Assembly: GCA_027625225.1 (NCBI GenBank)
Contig: JAQBWG010000023.1
Span: forward strand, 1 to 13,302
Direction of reading: 5' to 3'
From: Chloroflexota bacterium
Lineage (GTDB): Bacteria > Chloroflexota > Dehalococcoidia > Lucifugimonadales > VGZR01
Length of the DNA stretch: 13,302 nucleotides
This document shows positions 6,486 through 13,302 of this stretch, in pieces. The notes under the pieces were generated by a model. That model was not told the origin of the DNA, did no database searches, and was given only the letters and a program-made list of their open reading frames with translations. The stretch's first letter is position 1. The number at the start of each line of letters is the position of its first letter. A program made the position numbers and the translations under genes.

Positions 6486-7420
6486 AATATAGGGCGCCGA
6501 AAATTCTATTACTCGTGATGATTATCGCTTTGGTAGGGGCTTGTACTGAAAGTGTGGACGTATCGCCCAGTCCAACCACGGGGATATCTGCTACTGCCAT
6601 GGCAACTCAACAGCAAGATGAGCCTGAAGTCATAGAGGTGGCGATAGCGCTTGCTGCGAGCGATTTGGCTATCGGGACGAATCGGATTCCGTTTGGGCTA
6701 ATCGAACAAGGCACAGGCGCGGTGCGAGAGGGGAATGTTCAAGTTTCCACCTTCTATCTTGGTAACGGGACACAGGAGGGGCCAATCGAAAATCTCGATG
6801 CGGTGTTTCGGACTTGGCCCAGCGTACCAGGAGGGGTTTTCGTTGTATCGGCACATTTCGACAGGGCAGGTAATTGGGGGATAGGTGTTACCGTTTCTGA
6901 AAACGGTGTTGTAACAAAGCAAGGTTCGTTAGTCGTACAAGTCAAGGAGCAAAGCGCTACGCCTACTGTCGGTGCAGTGGTTCCTCGAAGTAATAATAAG
7001 ACGGTTTCAGACGTTGAACGACTTTCGCAGTTGACGACGGATACCAACCCAGATTCGGAGCTTTATGAGATGACTATCTTAGAGGCTCTCGATACAGGCA
7101 AGCCGCTAGTGGTGACCTTTGCGACGCCTTTGTATTGCCAGACAGCTACGTGTGGTCCCCAGGTGGATGTGGTTAAAAAAGTTAAGGGCCAGTATGGGGA
7201 CGTGCTGAACTTTATCCATGTAGAGGTTTACGATAATCCAGAGGAAATTGAGGGGGATTTGAGCAGGGCCCGAATATCTCCTACGTTAGAAGAATGGGGT
7301 CTTCCAAGCGAACCCTGGGTTTTCGTGGTGACGGCGGATGGGAAGTTGTCCTCTAAATTTGAAGGATTTGTGGGCGAAGAGGAAATCATAGCTGCAATCG
7401 AAGCATTGCTGGCGTCCTAA
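6482..7420 (+). CDS. Thioredoxin-fold lipoprotein with N-terminal beta domain
   Basis: A 312-residue protein. GTG 6482 is chosen because it gives a clean lipoprotein signal (LLLVMIIALVGAC, Cys21) and forms a GTGA overlap with the previous gene; a longer frame runs back into that gene but has no signal there. A Ser/Thr-rich linker follows. Region ~50-155 looks like a beta-sandwich (DLAIGTNRIPFGLIEQ, then AHFDRAGNWGIGVTV). Region ~195-310 is thioredoxin-like: KPLVVTFATPLYCQTATCGP, a cis-Pro-like position at P278 (SEPWVFVV), and a final helix. The cysteines are spaced C219-x4-C224 instead of CxxC, so it may be a disulfide or metal-thiolate protein and not a classic thioredoxin. It likely acts at the outer face of the membrane with the three preceding products. 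No clear terminator follows. Confidence 0.75.
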   Translation: MKYRAPKILLLVMIIALVGACTESVDVSPSPTTGISATAMATQQQDEPEVIEVAIALAASDLAIGTNRIPFGLIEQGTGAVREGNVQVSTFYLGNGTQEGPIENLDAVFRTWPSVPGGVFVVSAHFDRAGNWGIGVTVSENGVVTKQGSLVVQVKEQSATPTVGAVVPRSNNKTVSDVERLSQLTTDTNPDSELYEMTILEALDTGKPLVVTFATPLYCQTATCGPQVDVVKKVKGQYGDVLNFIHVEVYDNPEEIEGDLSRARISPTLEEWGLPSEPWVFVVTADGKLSSKFEGFVGEEEIIAAIEALLAS

Positions 7421-7538
7421 CTCTGCATCAGACCTAGCGTTTCCACTACATACGCGATATATGACACTTCTTTGCGACTCCAACGCGATTAGTTTAGATG
7501 AGAAATAGCGGGGAATCTCCCGGCGGAGTAAACCATAC
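7421..7538. other. Intergenic gap before htpX
   Basis: 118 bases without a gene. TTGCGA at 7472 with TTAGAT at 7494-7499 (16 bases apart) is a weak promoter candidate for htpX. GGCGGAG at 7522-7528 serves as its ribosome site. I see no terminator hairpin for the preceding gene. Confidence 0.35.
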
Positions 7539-8501
7539 ATGACGATGCAACCTGTTCCTTCGATAGGTAAAGATACGGAACTTACTGTCCGAATGTGGCT
7601 CACTATGTTCCTATTGGCCGTTGTTTTTGTAGGCTTTTTAGGAATCCTGTTTGTGCTAGGCCTTAATTGGATATTCATCCTGGTCATCGCGGTACTTATG
7701 GCAGGATTTCAATACTTCATGTCGGACAAGCTTGTCCTGTGGACGACACGGGCAAAGGTCGTTACTGCTGAACAGGAACCTAAGTTCCATGCAACCGTAG
7801 AAAAGTTAGCTGAGCGAGCCGGTATTCCAAAACCTAAGAAACTTGCGATTATGGAGACGCACGTCCCCAACGCGTTCGCGACGGGACGAAATCCTAAGAA
7901 TGCGGTGGTCGCAGTAACCCGTGGTCTGCTAGACCGGCTCGATGAGTCGGAGGTGGAAGCCGTGTTGGGTCATGAACTGGCGCATGTAAAGAATCGCGAC
8001 GTGGCGGTTATGACGTGGGCTAGTTTAGTGGTGATTATGGCCGGGTATCTGATGCAGATGCTGTTTTGGATGAGCCTGTTCGGTGGGTTTGGCGGCCGAA
8101 GTAGACGTAGTGGAAACGGCGGGCAGGCGGCAATTTTTATCATGCTGGCGATGGCTGTGACCATCGTCGTTTATTTCATTTCACAGATACTCATTATGGC
8201 TTTGTCCCGATATCGAGAGTATGCGGCAGACCGTGGCGGTGCAATCCTGACCGGCACGCCGTTGAAATTAGCCTCAGCGTTGGCCAAGATTAGTGATCAG
8301 GTATACCGAATTCCGGAGAAAGATCTCCGACAGGTAGAGCACGCAAACGCGTTTTTCATTATTCCTGCGCTCAAAGGAAACAGCATCGCGAGTTTGTTCT
8401 CCAGTCATCCTCCAGTAGAAAAACGCATCGCCAAACTTGAGGCGATGCAACAAGAGATTCAGCAAAACAGGCTTCGTCCCCGTCAGTTCAGGATTAACTA
8501 G
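7539..8501 (+). CDS. htpX: Membrane zinc metalloprotease HtpX (M48B)
   Basis: HtpX degrades damaged or misfolded membrane proteins, acting at the cytoplasmic face beside FtsH. The 320-residue protein has two N-terminal helices (~20-41 and 43-60). Its zinc site HELAH is at 145-149 with catalytic E146, and the third zinc ligand E228 is in YREYAADRGG. Two more helices (~158-183 and 197-222) flank a Gly/Ser/Arg-rich loop. SSHPPVEKRIAKL near the C-terminus is a typical M48 signature. Length and order match the family. ATG 7539 has GGCGGAG ten bases upstream. The downstream pspAB starts four bases after the stop, so the two are probably one transcript. Confidence 0.95.
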   Translation: MTMQPVPSIGKDTELTVRMWLTMFLLAVVFVGFLGILFVLGLNWIFILVIAVLMAGFQYFMSDKLVLWTTRAKVVTAEQEPKFHATVEKLAERAGIPKPKKLAIMETHVPNAFATGRNPKNAVVAVTRGLLDRLDESEVEAVLGHELAHVKNRDVAVMTWASLVVIMAGYLMQMLFWMSLFGGFGGRSRRSGNGGQAAIFIMLAMAVTIVVYFISQILIMALSRYREYAADRGGAILTGTPLKLASALAKISDQVYRIPEKDLRQVEHANAFFIIPALKGNSIASLFSSHPPVEKRIAKLEAMQQEIQQNRLRPRQFRIN

Positions 8502-8505
8502 GGCG

Positions 8506-9069
8506 TTGGGGTTTTTCGGAAACCTTCTGGGTCGCTCGAATAAGCCACGTAAGGGGAGATTCCTTAAAGCGGTTGATGCCCTAGAGTCTCTCAAGATCAA
8601 AAGCGACTTTCGTACAACGGGCAAAATCGGAATTGTGTTTAATCCGAGCGATGAGATGTTTTTTAAGAACTTAGGCCGCGAACTCATGCGAATCTTGCAC
8701 GATCACCCGGCGACATCAGGAGTACGATTCGAGCTTATTGACGATGCCTATACGTCTCGTTGGATAGCGTTGGAGGATCGTGATTTTGTAAGGCTTGCCA
8801 ATGCGGCTTTGCTAGTGGGGAATACCTTTATCGAAAGGGAATTCCGGAAGCGGCTACTGGCGATAGCTGTTCCTATCGAATACGAACGTCAAAAGGCATA
8901 CTGGATTTATAGTTATAAGCGGGATAAGTTTCATCCCTTCATTCCAACGGGAGAGAAGTCACGAGATGGCAAGGCTGAGATGAAGCTGGGAGATGTTATG
9001 AAGGGTGAAGGGGTGTCGGTGGAAGGTACTCTCGAGTTGTGGTATCCCTTGTGGGGAATACCGTTTTAA
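8506..9069 (+). CDS. pspAB: PspA-associated protein PspAB-like
   Basis: A 187-residue soluble protein. The family typically begins M-G-F-F/L-D-x-L-L-G-R, so TTG 8506 (giving MGFFGNLLGRSNKP) is the likely start even though its ribosome site (AGG or TAGGG just upstream) is poor. The frame stays open back into htpX but that extension has no family match. Other family-like blocks are YSYKRDKFHPFIPTG near 147-161 and the C-terminal LELWYPLWGIPF. PspAB proteins are known as neighbours of HtpX and PspA in Actinobacteria and Archaea, and are thought to act in envelope-stress response, but their biochemical activity is not established. No pspA gene is in this window. It converges on metF with 14 bases between the stops. 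Confidence 0.82.
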   Translation: MGFFGNLLGRSNKPRKGRFLKAVDALESLKIKSDFRTTGKIGIVFNPSDEMFFKNLGRELMRILHDHPATSGVRFELIDDAYTSRWIALEDRDFVRLANAALLVGNTFIEREFRKRLLAIAVPIEYERQKAYWIYSYKRDKFHPFIPTGEKSRDGKAEMKLGDVMKGEGVSVEGTLELWYPLWGIPF

Positions 9070-9083
9070 GCCTTGAACCTCAC

Positions 9084-9950
9084 TTAATCAGCAAGGTTTA
9101 AATTGCGCAAGACCTTTGTTACAGAGTAGGTGCGGTTCAAAGTATAAAAGTGAACACCCGGCACGTTATTCGTCCAAAGGTCTTGTAATTGAGTCGTCGT
9201 GTACTCTACTCCGAACTCCTGCACTGCCGCAGAGTCGTATCCGTATTTTTCTAACCCTTCATTAAGTTTGGGCGGAATTTTCGCCCCGCACCTTGCTGCG
9301 AAACGACGCGCCTGAGAAGCATCGAGGATGGGCATGATGCCAGCCACTACAGGGACACTGATCCCGGCTCGCGATGCTCGCTCCAAGAATCGGTAGTAGT
9401 CGTTGTTGTCGAAGAATAACTGGGTAACGAGAAATTGGGCACCGGCGTCTACCTTGTTCTTCGTATGCGCGATGTCAGCTTCCAGATCGGGGGATTCCGG
9501 GTGCCCTTCAGGATAGCAAGCTGCGCCTATGGCTACATCGAGATGAGTGACAATATGTTGAATAAGTTCTCGGGCATATTGGAAGGCGCCACGTTTTTCT
9601 GAAGACGCGCCAGTCATCTGTGGCAGGTCACCTCGAAGGGCAAGGATGTTTTGAACACCTTCTTGAGCGACGTGGTTCAGAAATTTGTCTATTTGTTCCA
9701 CAGACTGATTAGTTATGGTCAAATGGGACATGACATTGAGGCCAATGTCCTTTTGCGCCTTGATGGCGAGGTCTTCGCTTTTTCCGACTGTAGAACCGCC
9801 AGCACCAAAAGTGATTGAGATGAAGTCGGGATTGAGAACTTTAAAGTCTTCAATCACTGACAAAACATCAGCTAGGTTGGACTGGTGTTTAGGAGGAAAG
9901 AACTCGAAGGATAGGGTTTGTTTGGCGGTAAGTAAGTCTGGTATCTTCAC
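9084..9950 (-). CDS. metF: Methylenetetrahydrofolate reductase
   Basis: Reduces 5,10-methylene-THF to 5-methyl-THF with FAD, supplying the methyl group for methionine synthesis. The 288-residue TIM-barrel protein has SFEFFPPK (14-21, with the conserved Glu16), ISITFGAGGST (45-54), NILALRGDLP (101-110, with the FAD/folate Asp108), YPEGHPES (146-153) and TQLFFDN (177-183). These are the MetF hallmarks in order and the length is normal. The start is GTG, with no recognisable Shine-Dalgarno. A TAGACT hexamer ends six bases before it, which could mean a leaderless transcript. No methionine-synthase or other folate gene is adjacent, and I see no SAM riboswitch in the 159-base upstream gap. Confidence 0.95.
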   Translation of the reverse strand: MKIPDLLTAKQTLSFEFFPPKHQSNLADVLSVIEDFKVLNPDFISITFGAGGSTVGKSEDLAIKAQKDIGLNVMSHLTITNQSVEQIDKFLNHVAQEGVQNILALRGDLPQMTGASSEKRGAFQYARELIQHIVTHLDVAIGAACYPEGHPESPDLEADIAHTKNKVDAGAQFLVTQLFFDNNDYYRFLERASRAGISVPVVAGIMPILDASQARRFAARCGAKIPPKLNEGLEKYGYDSAAVQEFGVEYTTTQLQDLWTNNVPGVHFYTLNRTYSVTKVLRNLNLAD

Positions 9951-10042
9951 TATTTAAGTCTATCATCCGAGTCACCGGACGCTTTAGCAAAACGATGAAC
10001 ATGTTGATAGCTAGAGGCTCTCGAAATACCTACGGGGTTTCC

Positions 10043-10072
10043 TTGACACTTTAGCTTGGGAATGCACATACT
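10043..10072 (+). promoter_or_regulatory. Likely sigma-70-type promoter of the HEXXH lipoprotein gene
   Basis: A perfect TTGACA (10043-10048) is followed after 18 bases by CATACT (10067-10072), four of six matches to TATAAT. This predicts a leader of about 30 bases before ATG 10110. The remainder of the 9951-10109 gap holds nothing else I can identify. Confidence 0.5.
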
Positions 10073-10109
10073 GAACTAAATATCTTGTTTGTACGTAGAC
10101 ATAGGTAAT

Positions 10110-11492
10110 ATGCTGAGAATTTGGATGAGGCCAGCCTTGCTGGCCCTTTTCATTGCCGTTTTAGTCGCCGCCTGTGGTGATAGCAATCCAGGAGTTGACG
10201 AGACGCCTACGAGCGTTGTGACCATTGTTGTTCCAACGCCGACCTTTGATCCTGGCGAGGCGATTTTGCCAACCGTGGCGCTTTCCACTCCTACGGCTAC
10301 TCCTGAACTTAGCGATTTTGAAAGTGGCCTCAAGGAGATTGAGAGCAGGATTATCGCAGCACGCATGCTGTTTTCCCTCCGACCAGTCGCTAAGGAATTT
10401 ATATCGAGAGAAGAACTCACAGACCATCTCGTAAGGAAACTCGATGAAGAACGACAAGAATTGGCCCGCAAAGGACAATTGTATAAAGTCATGGGAATCA
10501 TCGAGTCGGATGTAGATCTCTATGACCTGTACTTAGGCCTTTATCAAGAAGGTGTTCTGGGTTTTTTTGAAGGAGAAGAAAACAAGCTATACGTGGTCCA
10601 AGACCAGCAAGCTCTCAGGGCAGAGGACAAGGTTACGTATGCGCACGAATTTGCCCATGCTTTGCAGCAACAACACTTCAACATCCAAAGTGAATTTGAT
10701 GTTAGACAGCAACTGTCTTCCGACAGGCAATTAGCATATTCCGCACTGGTTGAAGGTGATGCGACTCTAAGTCAGGCAGTGTATATGTTTCAGTACTTGA
10801 CCGAAGCTGAGCGTCAGTCTATTCAGACAGATGCAGGAGTAGACCTGCAGGCATTTTTATCAGCGCCGCACGTTGTTCAACGAACGTTTAACTTTCCGTA
10901 TATTGAGGGGACACAGTTTGTGTTCCAACTCTTTCAGATAGAGGGATGGGACACAATCAACCTGGCTTTCCGTGACCCACCCGACTCCACCGAGCAGATA
11001 CTTCATCCGTCGAAATTCGTTGTTCGGGAACAACCCGTTGAACTGTTTATGCCAGATGCAGTTAGTGCTTTGGGTTCGGGATGGACGTTAACCGATAGCG
11101 ATACTCTAGGCGAATTCTTCTTGATGGCGTATCTGGAGGACGGCATGCCTGCCCAAGCGGCAGCTAACGCGGCGGCTGGCTGGGGCGGCGATGGGTACCA
11201 TTTAATTTCGGGTCCAGGTGGGCAACAAGTTCTGGTTATGAGAACGGCCTGGGATACGAACGCGGATACAACTGAATTCGGAGAGGCGTTCAGGGGTTTT
11301 ACACAGGCCAGGCTTGGTGGGGAATGGGAAGGAGTGCCCGGGCGGCCCGGTTCTGCGATATTGCACACAGAAGAGTTTACAGTGATGACATATCAAGAGG
11401 TGTTTGAAGTGCGAATCGTATTCGCGCCAAGCGCCGAGATATTGGATACGGTCGTAGATGCTTTGAATGCTGTGCTGCAGGCTGCCTCTTAG
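10110..11492 (+). CDS. Lipoprotein with zinc-metallopeptidase signature (HEXXH...E)
   Basis: A 460-residue protein from ATG 10110; an upstream TTG at 10089 only adds residues before the signal peptide. The lipobox LVAAC (Cys22) follows a hydrophobic stretch, then a Thr/Pro-rich linker to ~residue 66. The central region carries YAHEFAHALQQQHF with HEFAH at 179-183, and an ALVEGDATLSQA segment whose Glu215 lies 32 residues past the second His. HEXXH plus a downstream Glu is a gluzincin-like zinc site, so a membrane-tethered extracytoplasmic peptidase is likely. The C-terminal half (GGDGYHLISGPGG, then TAWDTNADTTEFGEAFRGF) looks like a repeated or degenerate partner domain. I do not recognise a named family. 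It ends in a long inverted repeat shared with ffh. Confidence 0.72.
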   Translation: MLRIWMRPALLALFIAVLVAACGDSNPGVDETPTSVVTIVVPTPTFDPGEAILPTVALSTPTATPELSDFESGLKEIESRIIAARMLFSLRPVAKEFISREELTDHLVRKLDEERQELARKGQLYKVMGIIESDVDLYDLYLGLYQEGVLGFFEGEENKLYVVQDQQALRAEDKVTYAHEFAHALQQQHFNIQSEFDVRQQLSSDRQLAYSALVEGDATLSQAVYMFQYLTEAERQSIQTDAGVDLQAFLSAPHVVQRTFNFPYIEGTQFVFQLFQIEGWDTINLAFRDPPDSTEQILHPSKFVVREQPVELFMPDAVSALGSGWTLTDSDTLGEFFLMAYLEDGMPAQAAANAAAGWGGDGYHLISGPGGQQVLVMRTAWDTNADTTEFGEAFRGFTQARLGGEWEGVPGRPGSAILHTEEFTVMTYQEVFEVRIVFAPSAEILDTVVDALNAVLQAAS

Positions 11493-11517
11493 CCGGACTC
11501 AGGCAAGAGAGGCAGCC
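11480..11517. terminator. Long hairpin spanning the convergent ends of the HEXXH lipoprotein gene and ffh
   Basis: A perfect ten-base inverted repeat, GGCTGCCTCT (11480-11489) and AGAGGCAGCC (11508-11517), has an 18-base loop. The left arm encodes the last residues of the lipoprotein and the right arm touches the ffh stop codon. Only the plus-strand side has a modest T-rich exit (TATTTC). Terminator or mRNA 3'-end stabiliser are both possible. Confidence 0.55.
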
Positions 11518-12848
11518 TATTTCAGCAAGCGAGATAAAGCTTTCATTCCGAGGCCCGAATTCATCTGCTTCATGATTTTTTGCGTTTGCTTGAATTGATT
11601 CAAAAGCTGGTTGATGTCCTGAGCCGTTGTCCCGCTACCATTTGCGATTCGTTTCCTTCGACTTCCACCTATGATGTCAGGATTGCGGCGTTCTTTCGGG
11701 GTCATGGAATAAATAATCGATTCAACTTTTTTGATTTGACTTTCGTCTAGAGCTCCTGCTCCGACCTTGCCTTTAAGTGCCGACATACCTGGAATCATGT
11801 CCATAATCTGGGAAAGAGGCCCCATTTTTTGTAGTTGATGAAGTTGACCCAAAAAATCCTCCAAATTAAAGGAGGCCTGACGAATCTTCTTCTCCATCTC
11901 CTCGGCTTGCTTCTGGTCATAGGTTGCTTGAGCCTTTTCGATGAGAGTGAGAACATCGCCCATTCCGAGGATACGGGACGCAAGGCGATCGGGATAAAAC
12001 TGCTCAAGTTCGTCAACTCGCTCGCCGGTGCCCATAAACTTAATCGGGACACCGGATACTGTGGTTATAGATAGCGCGGCACCGCCTCTGGCATCGCCGT
12101 CCATCTTGCTCATCACGAGTCCAGTAAGAGTGACTTTATCGTTGAACTCTTGCGCTACGTTCACAGCCTCTTGACCGGTCATGGCGTCTACGATCAGCAG
12201 CACTTCTGAAGGGGAAGCGGCTTTTCGGACATCGGCGAGTTCCGACATCAGTTCTTCATCTATCTGGAACCGACCGGCAGTATCAACGATTGCCCATGCT
12301 GCACCTAGCGATGTGGCGTGTTTGATGCCGTCGGAGACGACTTGGGCGGTACGCTTACCGCTCTGGTCTTGGTATACCTCTACTTCAATCTGCCTTCCGA
12401 GTGTTTGGAGTTGTTGAATTGCGGCGGGTCGGGCAAGGTCTGCGGCTATCAAAACCGGAACTTGCCCCGATTGTTTGAGGTGGCGTGCGAGTTTTGCGGC
12501 GGTTGTTGTCTTGCCTGAACCGTTCAGGCCGACCATCATGATTACGGCAGGTCGAGTAGGGCCAGCTTGAAGCCGATGAACTCCGCCGCCCAGAATAGCA
12601 GTGATTTCCTCATTGGTGATTTTGATAACTTGCTGGCCGGGACTCAGGCTCTTGAGAACGTCTTCTTGCAAAGACCGCTCTCGAATTTTTGCTACCAGGT
12701 CACGGGCTACTTTGAAATTAACGTCGGCTTCGAGCAGTGCGAGTCGTATTTCACGCAAGGCCGCATCAACGTCTTTTTCGTTGAGGGTGCCTTTGTTACC
12801 CAGGCGTTGTAGTACACCGGTGAGTTTTTCTGATAGCGCTTCAAACAT
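11517..12848 (-). CDS. ffh: Signal recognition particle GTPase Ffh (SRP54)
   Basis: Binds signal sequences of nascent membrane and secreted proteins together with 4.5S/SRP RNA, and docks with FtsY. The 443-residue protein has the full N-G-M layout: helical N domain 1-~85; G domain with P-loop GLNGSGKT (107-114), DLARPAAIQQL (137-147) and DTAGR (189-193); the G4 motif SKMD (247-250), usually TKLD; and the closing loop GTGE (273-276). The methionine-rich M domain (~330-443) has MIPGM (351-355) and the RNA-binding SMTPKERRNPDIIGGSRRKRI region (381-401). Minus-strand AGGAAG lies five bases before the ATG. It follows the M28 peptidase gene after 48 bases and may be co-transcribed with it. No SRP RNA gene is visible in the window. 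Confidence 0.97.
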   Translation of the reverse strand: MFEALSEKLTGVLQRLGNKGTLNEKDVDAALREIRLALLEADVNFKVARDLVAKIRERSLQEDVLKSLSPGQQVIKITNEEITAILGGGVHRLQAGPTRPAVIMMVGLNGSGKTTTAAKLARHLKQSGQVPVLIAADLARPAAIQQLQTLGRQIEVEVYQDQSGKRTAQVVSDGIKHATSLGAAWAIVDTAGRFQIDEELMSELADVRKAASPSEVLLIVDAMTGQEAVNVAQEFNDKVTLTGLVMSKMDGDARGGAALSITTVSGVPIKFMGTGERVDELEQFYPDRLASRILGMGDVLTLIEKAQATYDQKQAEEMEKKIRQASFNLEDFLGQLHQLQKMGPLSQIMDMIPGMSALKGKVGAGALDESQIKKVESIIYSMTPKERRNPDIIGGSRRKRIANGSGTTAQDINQLLNQFKQTQKIMKQMNSGLGMKALSRLLK

Positions 12849-12896
12849 GATTGCTTCCTGATTGTATCCCGATACGGGTTGGCTGTGAACGCTCGT

Positions 12897-13302
12897 CTAT
12901 TCAGTCGAAGGCAATTCTTCAAGTAAGGCAATAGCCAGAATGGCGGCATTGCCCAATAAGCCAGGAGTGACGAAGTCCATCGTATCGTCAATGGTATGGA
13001 TGCGTGAAAAATCATCTCCCAGAAAGAAAATGAAAGGGATGCTAGCCTCGGCAAATGGCGAATGGTCGCTTGAGCTATTGCCGAGATCGAAATGCCTCTT
13101 TAGTTCTATATTGCGAGCTTTTGCCAATAATTCAACTGAGGCTGCCAGTTCATCTGAGGCGAGGATGCCTGAAGCACTACTTGTGCCCAAGGCATCAAAG
13201 TTGAACATTGTAAGGATGGAATTACGTTCAGGCTCTGTCAAGGAGCGTATATATTCGAGGCTCCCAAGAAGCCCCAACTCTTCCGAGCCGAAAAAAACAA
13301 AC
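12897..13302 (-). CDS. M28-family zinc aminopeptidase, C-terminal part (5' end outside window)
   Basis: The frame is open to the window edge. A TTG at 13277 is internal, because the preceding codons read VFFGSEELGLLGS, the M28 motif with the catalytic and metal-binding Glu pair (13278-13283). Further M28 zinc-site features follow in order: NFDALGTS, matching the NxD metal-binding Asp region, and SSDHSPFAEASIPFIFF, matching the SDHxxF...GIP motif with the final His ligand. HTIDDTMDFVTPGLL near the end is also typical. The visible 135 residues are about the last third to half of a peptidase domain. It probably trims peptides, likely exported or membrane-associated, but the N-terminus that would show this is missing. 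It lies 48 bases upstream of ffh on the same strand. Confidence 0.85.
   Translation of the reverse strand, partial: FVFFGSEELGLLGSLEYIRSLTEPERNSILTMFNFDALGTSSASGILASDELAASVELLAKARNIELKRHFDLGNSSSDHSPFAEASIPFIFFLGDDFSRIHTIDDTMDFVTPGLLGNAAILAIALLEELPSTE

Noticed and set aside
8274..8687. 137-residue minus-strand open frame across the htpX/pspAB junction
   Set aside because: Antisense to two recognised genes, with no family-like motif.
9070..9115. Terminator hairpin between pspAB and metF
   Set aside because: Only short imperfect repeats (CCTTGAACC and AAGGTTT) without a convincing stem and T-tract.
9951..10109. Possible riboswitch (SAM or other) upstream of metF
   Set aside because: The 159-base gap shows no multi-stem arrangement I can recognise and also contains the promoter of the opposite gene.
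12099..12110. Ffh G4 motif SKMD instead of TKLD as a sign of altered nucleotide use
   Set aside because: The Lys and Asp that read guanine are kept and Ser for Thr is a conservative change; I treat it as normal variation.
12862..12884. Small palindrome CCCGATACGGG between the M28 gene and ffh
   Set aside because: A four-base stem without a T-tract; too weak to call an operator or terminator.

Overview
The window is dense bacterial chromosome with 13 protein genes, very short gaps and many GTG or TTG starts. I see no RNA gene, mobile element or CRISPR array. Lipoproteins with Thr/Pro-rich linkers, a DUF1461-type membrane protein, a Gly/Cys-tailed FmdB protein and an HtpX-PspAB pair suggest a free-living, possibly marine, Chloroflexota (Dehalococcoidia/SAR202-like). 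This is an inference from protein style, not a proven assignment.

Layout. 1-613: C-terminal half of an MFS transporter. 600-1415 (minus): mazG, split by one in-frame TAA but otherwise intact. 1465-2217: DUF1461 membrane protein. 2259-2492 (minus): FmdB-type zinc ribbon. 2599-7420: a five-gene run of trpB, a membrane-anchored YtkA/FixH-like protein, a peroxiredoxin-like protein, a 516-residue polytopic membrane protein and a thioredoxin-fold lipoprotein. Three of the four junctions overlap or nearly overlap. 7539-9069: htpX and pspAB. 9084-9950 (minus): metF. 10110-11492: lipoprotein with a HEXXH...E zinc-peptidase signature. 11517-12848 (minus): ffh. 12897-13302 (minus): C-terminal part of an M28 aminopeptidase, cut by the window edge.

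How they fit together. The most unusual part is the four-gene block after trpB. All four products are predicted to be exported or membrane-bound, and three carry redox-fold or YtkA-like (metal-handling) signatures. The large membrane protein should start with histidine after signal-peptide cleavage, and also has six clustered cysteines and paired histidines. I read the block as an envelope thiol/metal (perhaps copper) redox module of unknown function. HtpX-PspAB and Ffh serve membrane-protein quality control and targeting. TrpB, MetF, MazG and FmdB are housekeeping functions. The trpB gene has no trpA next to it.
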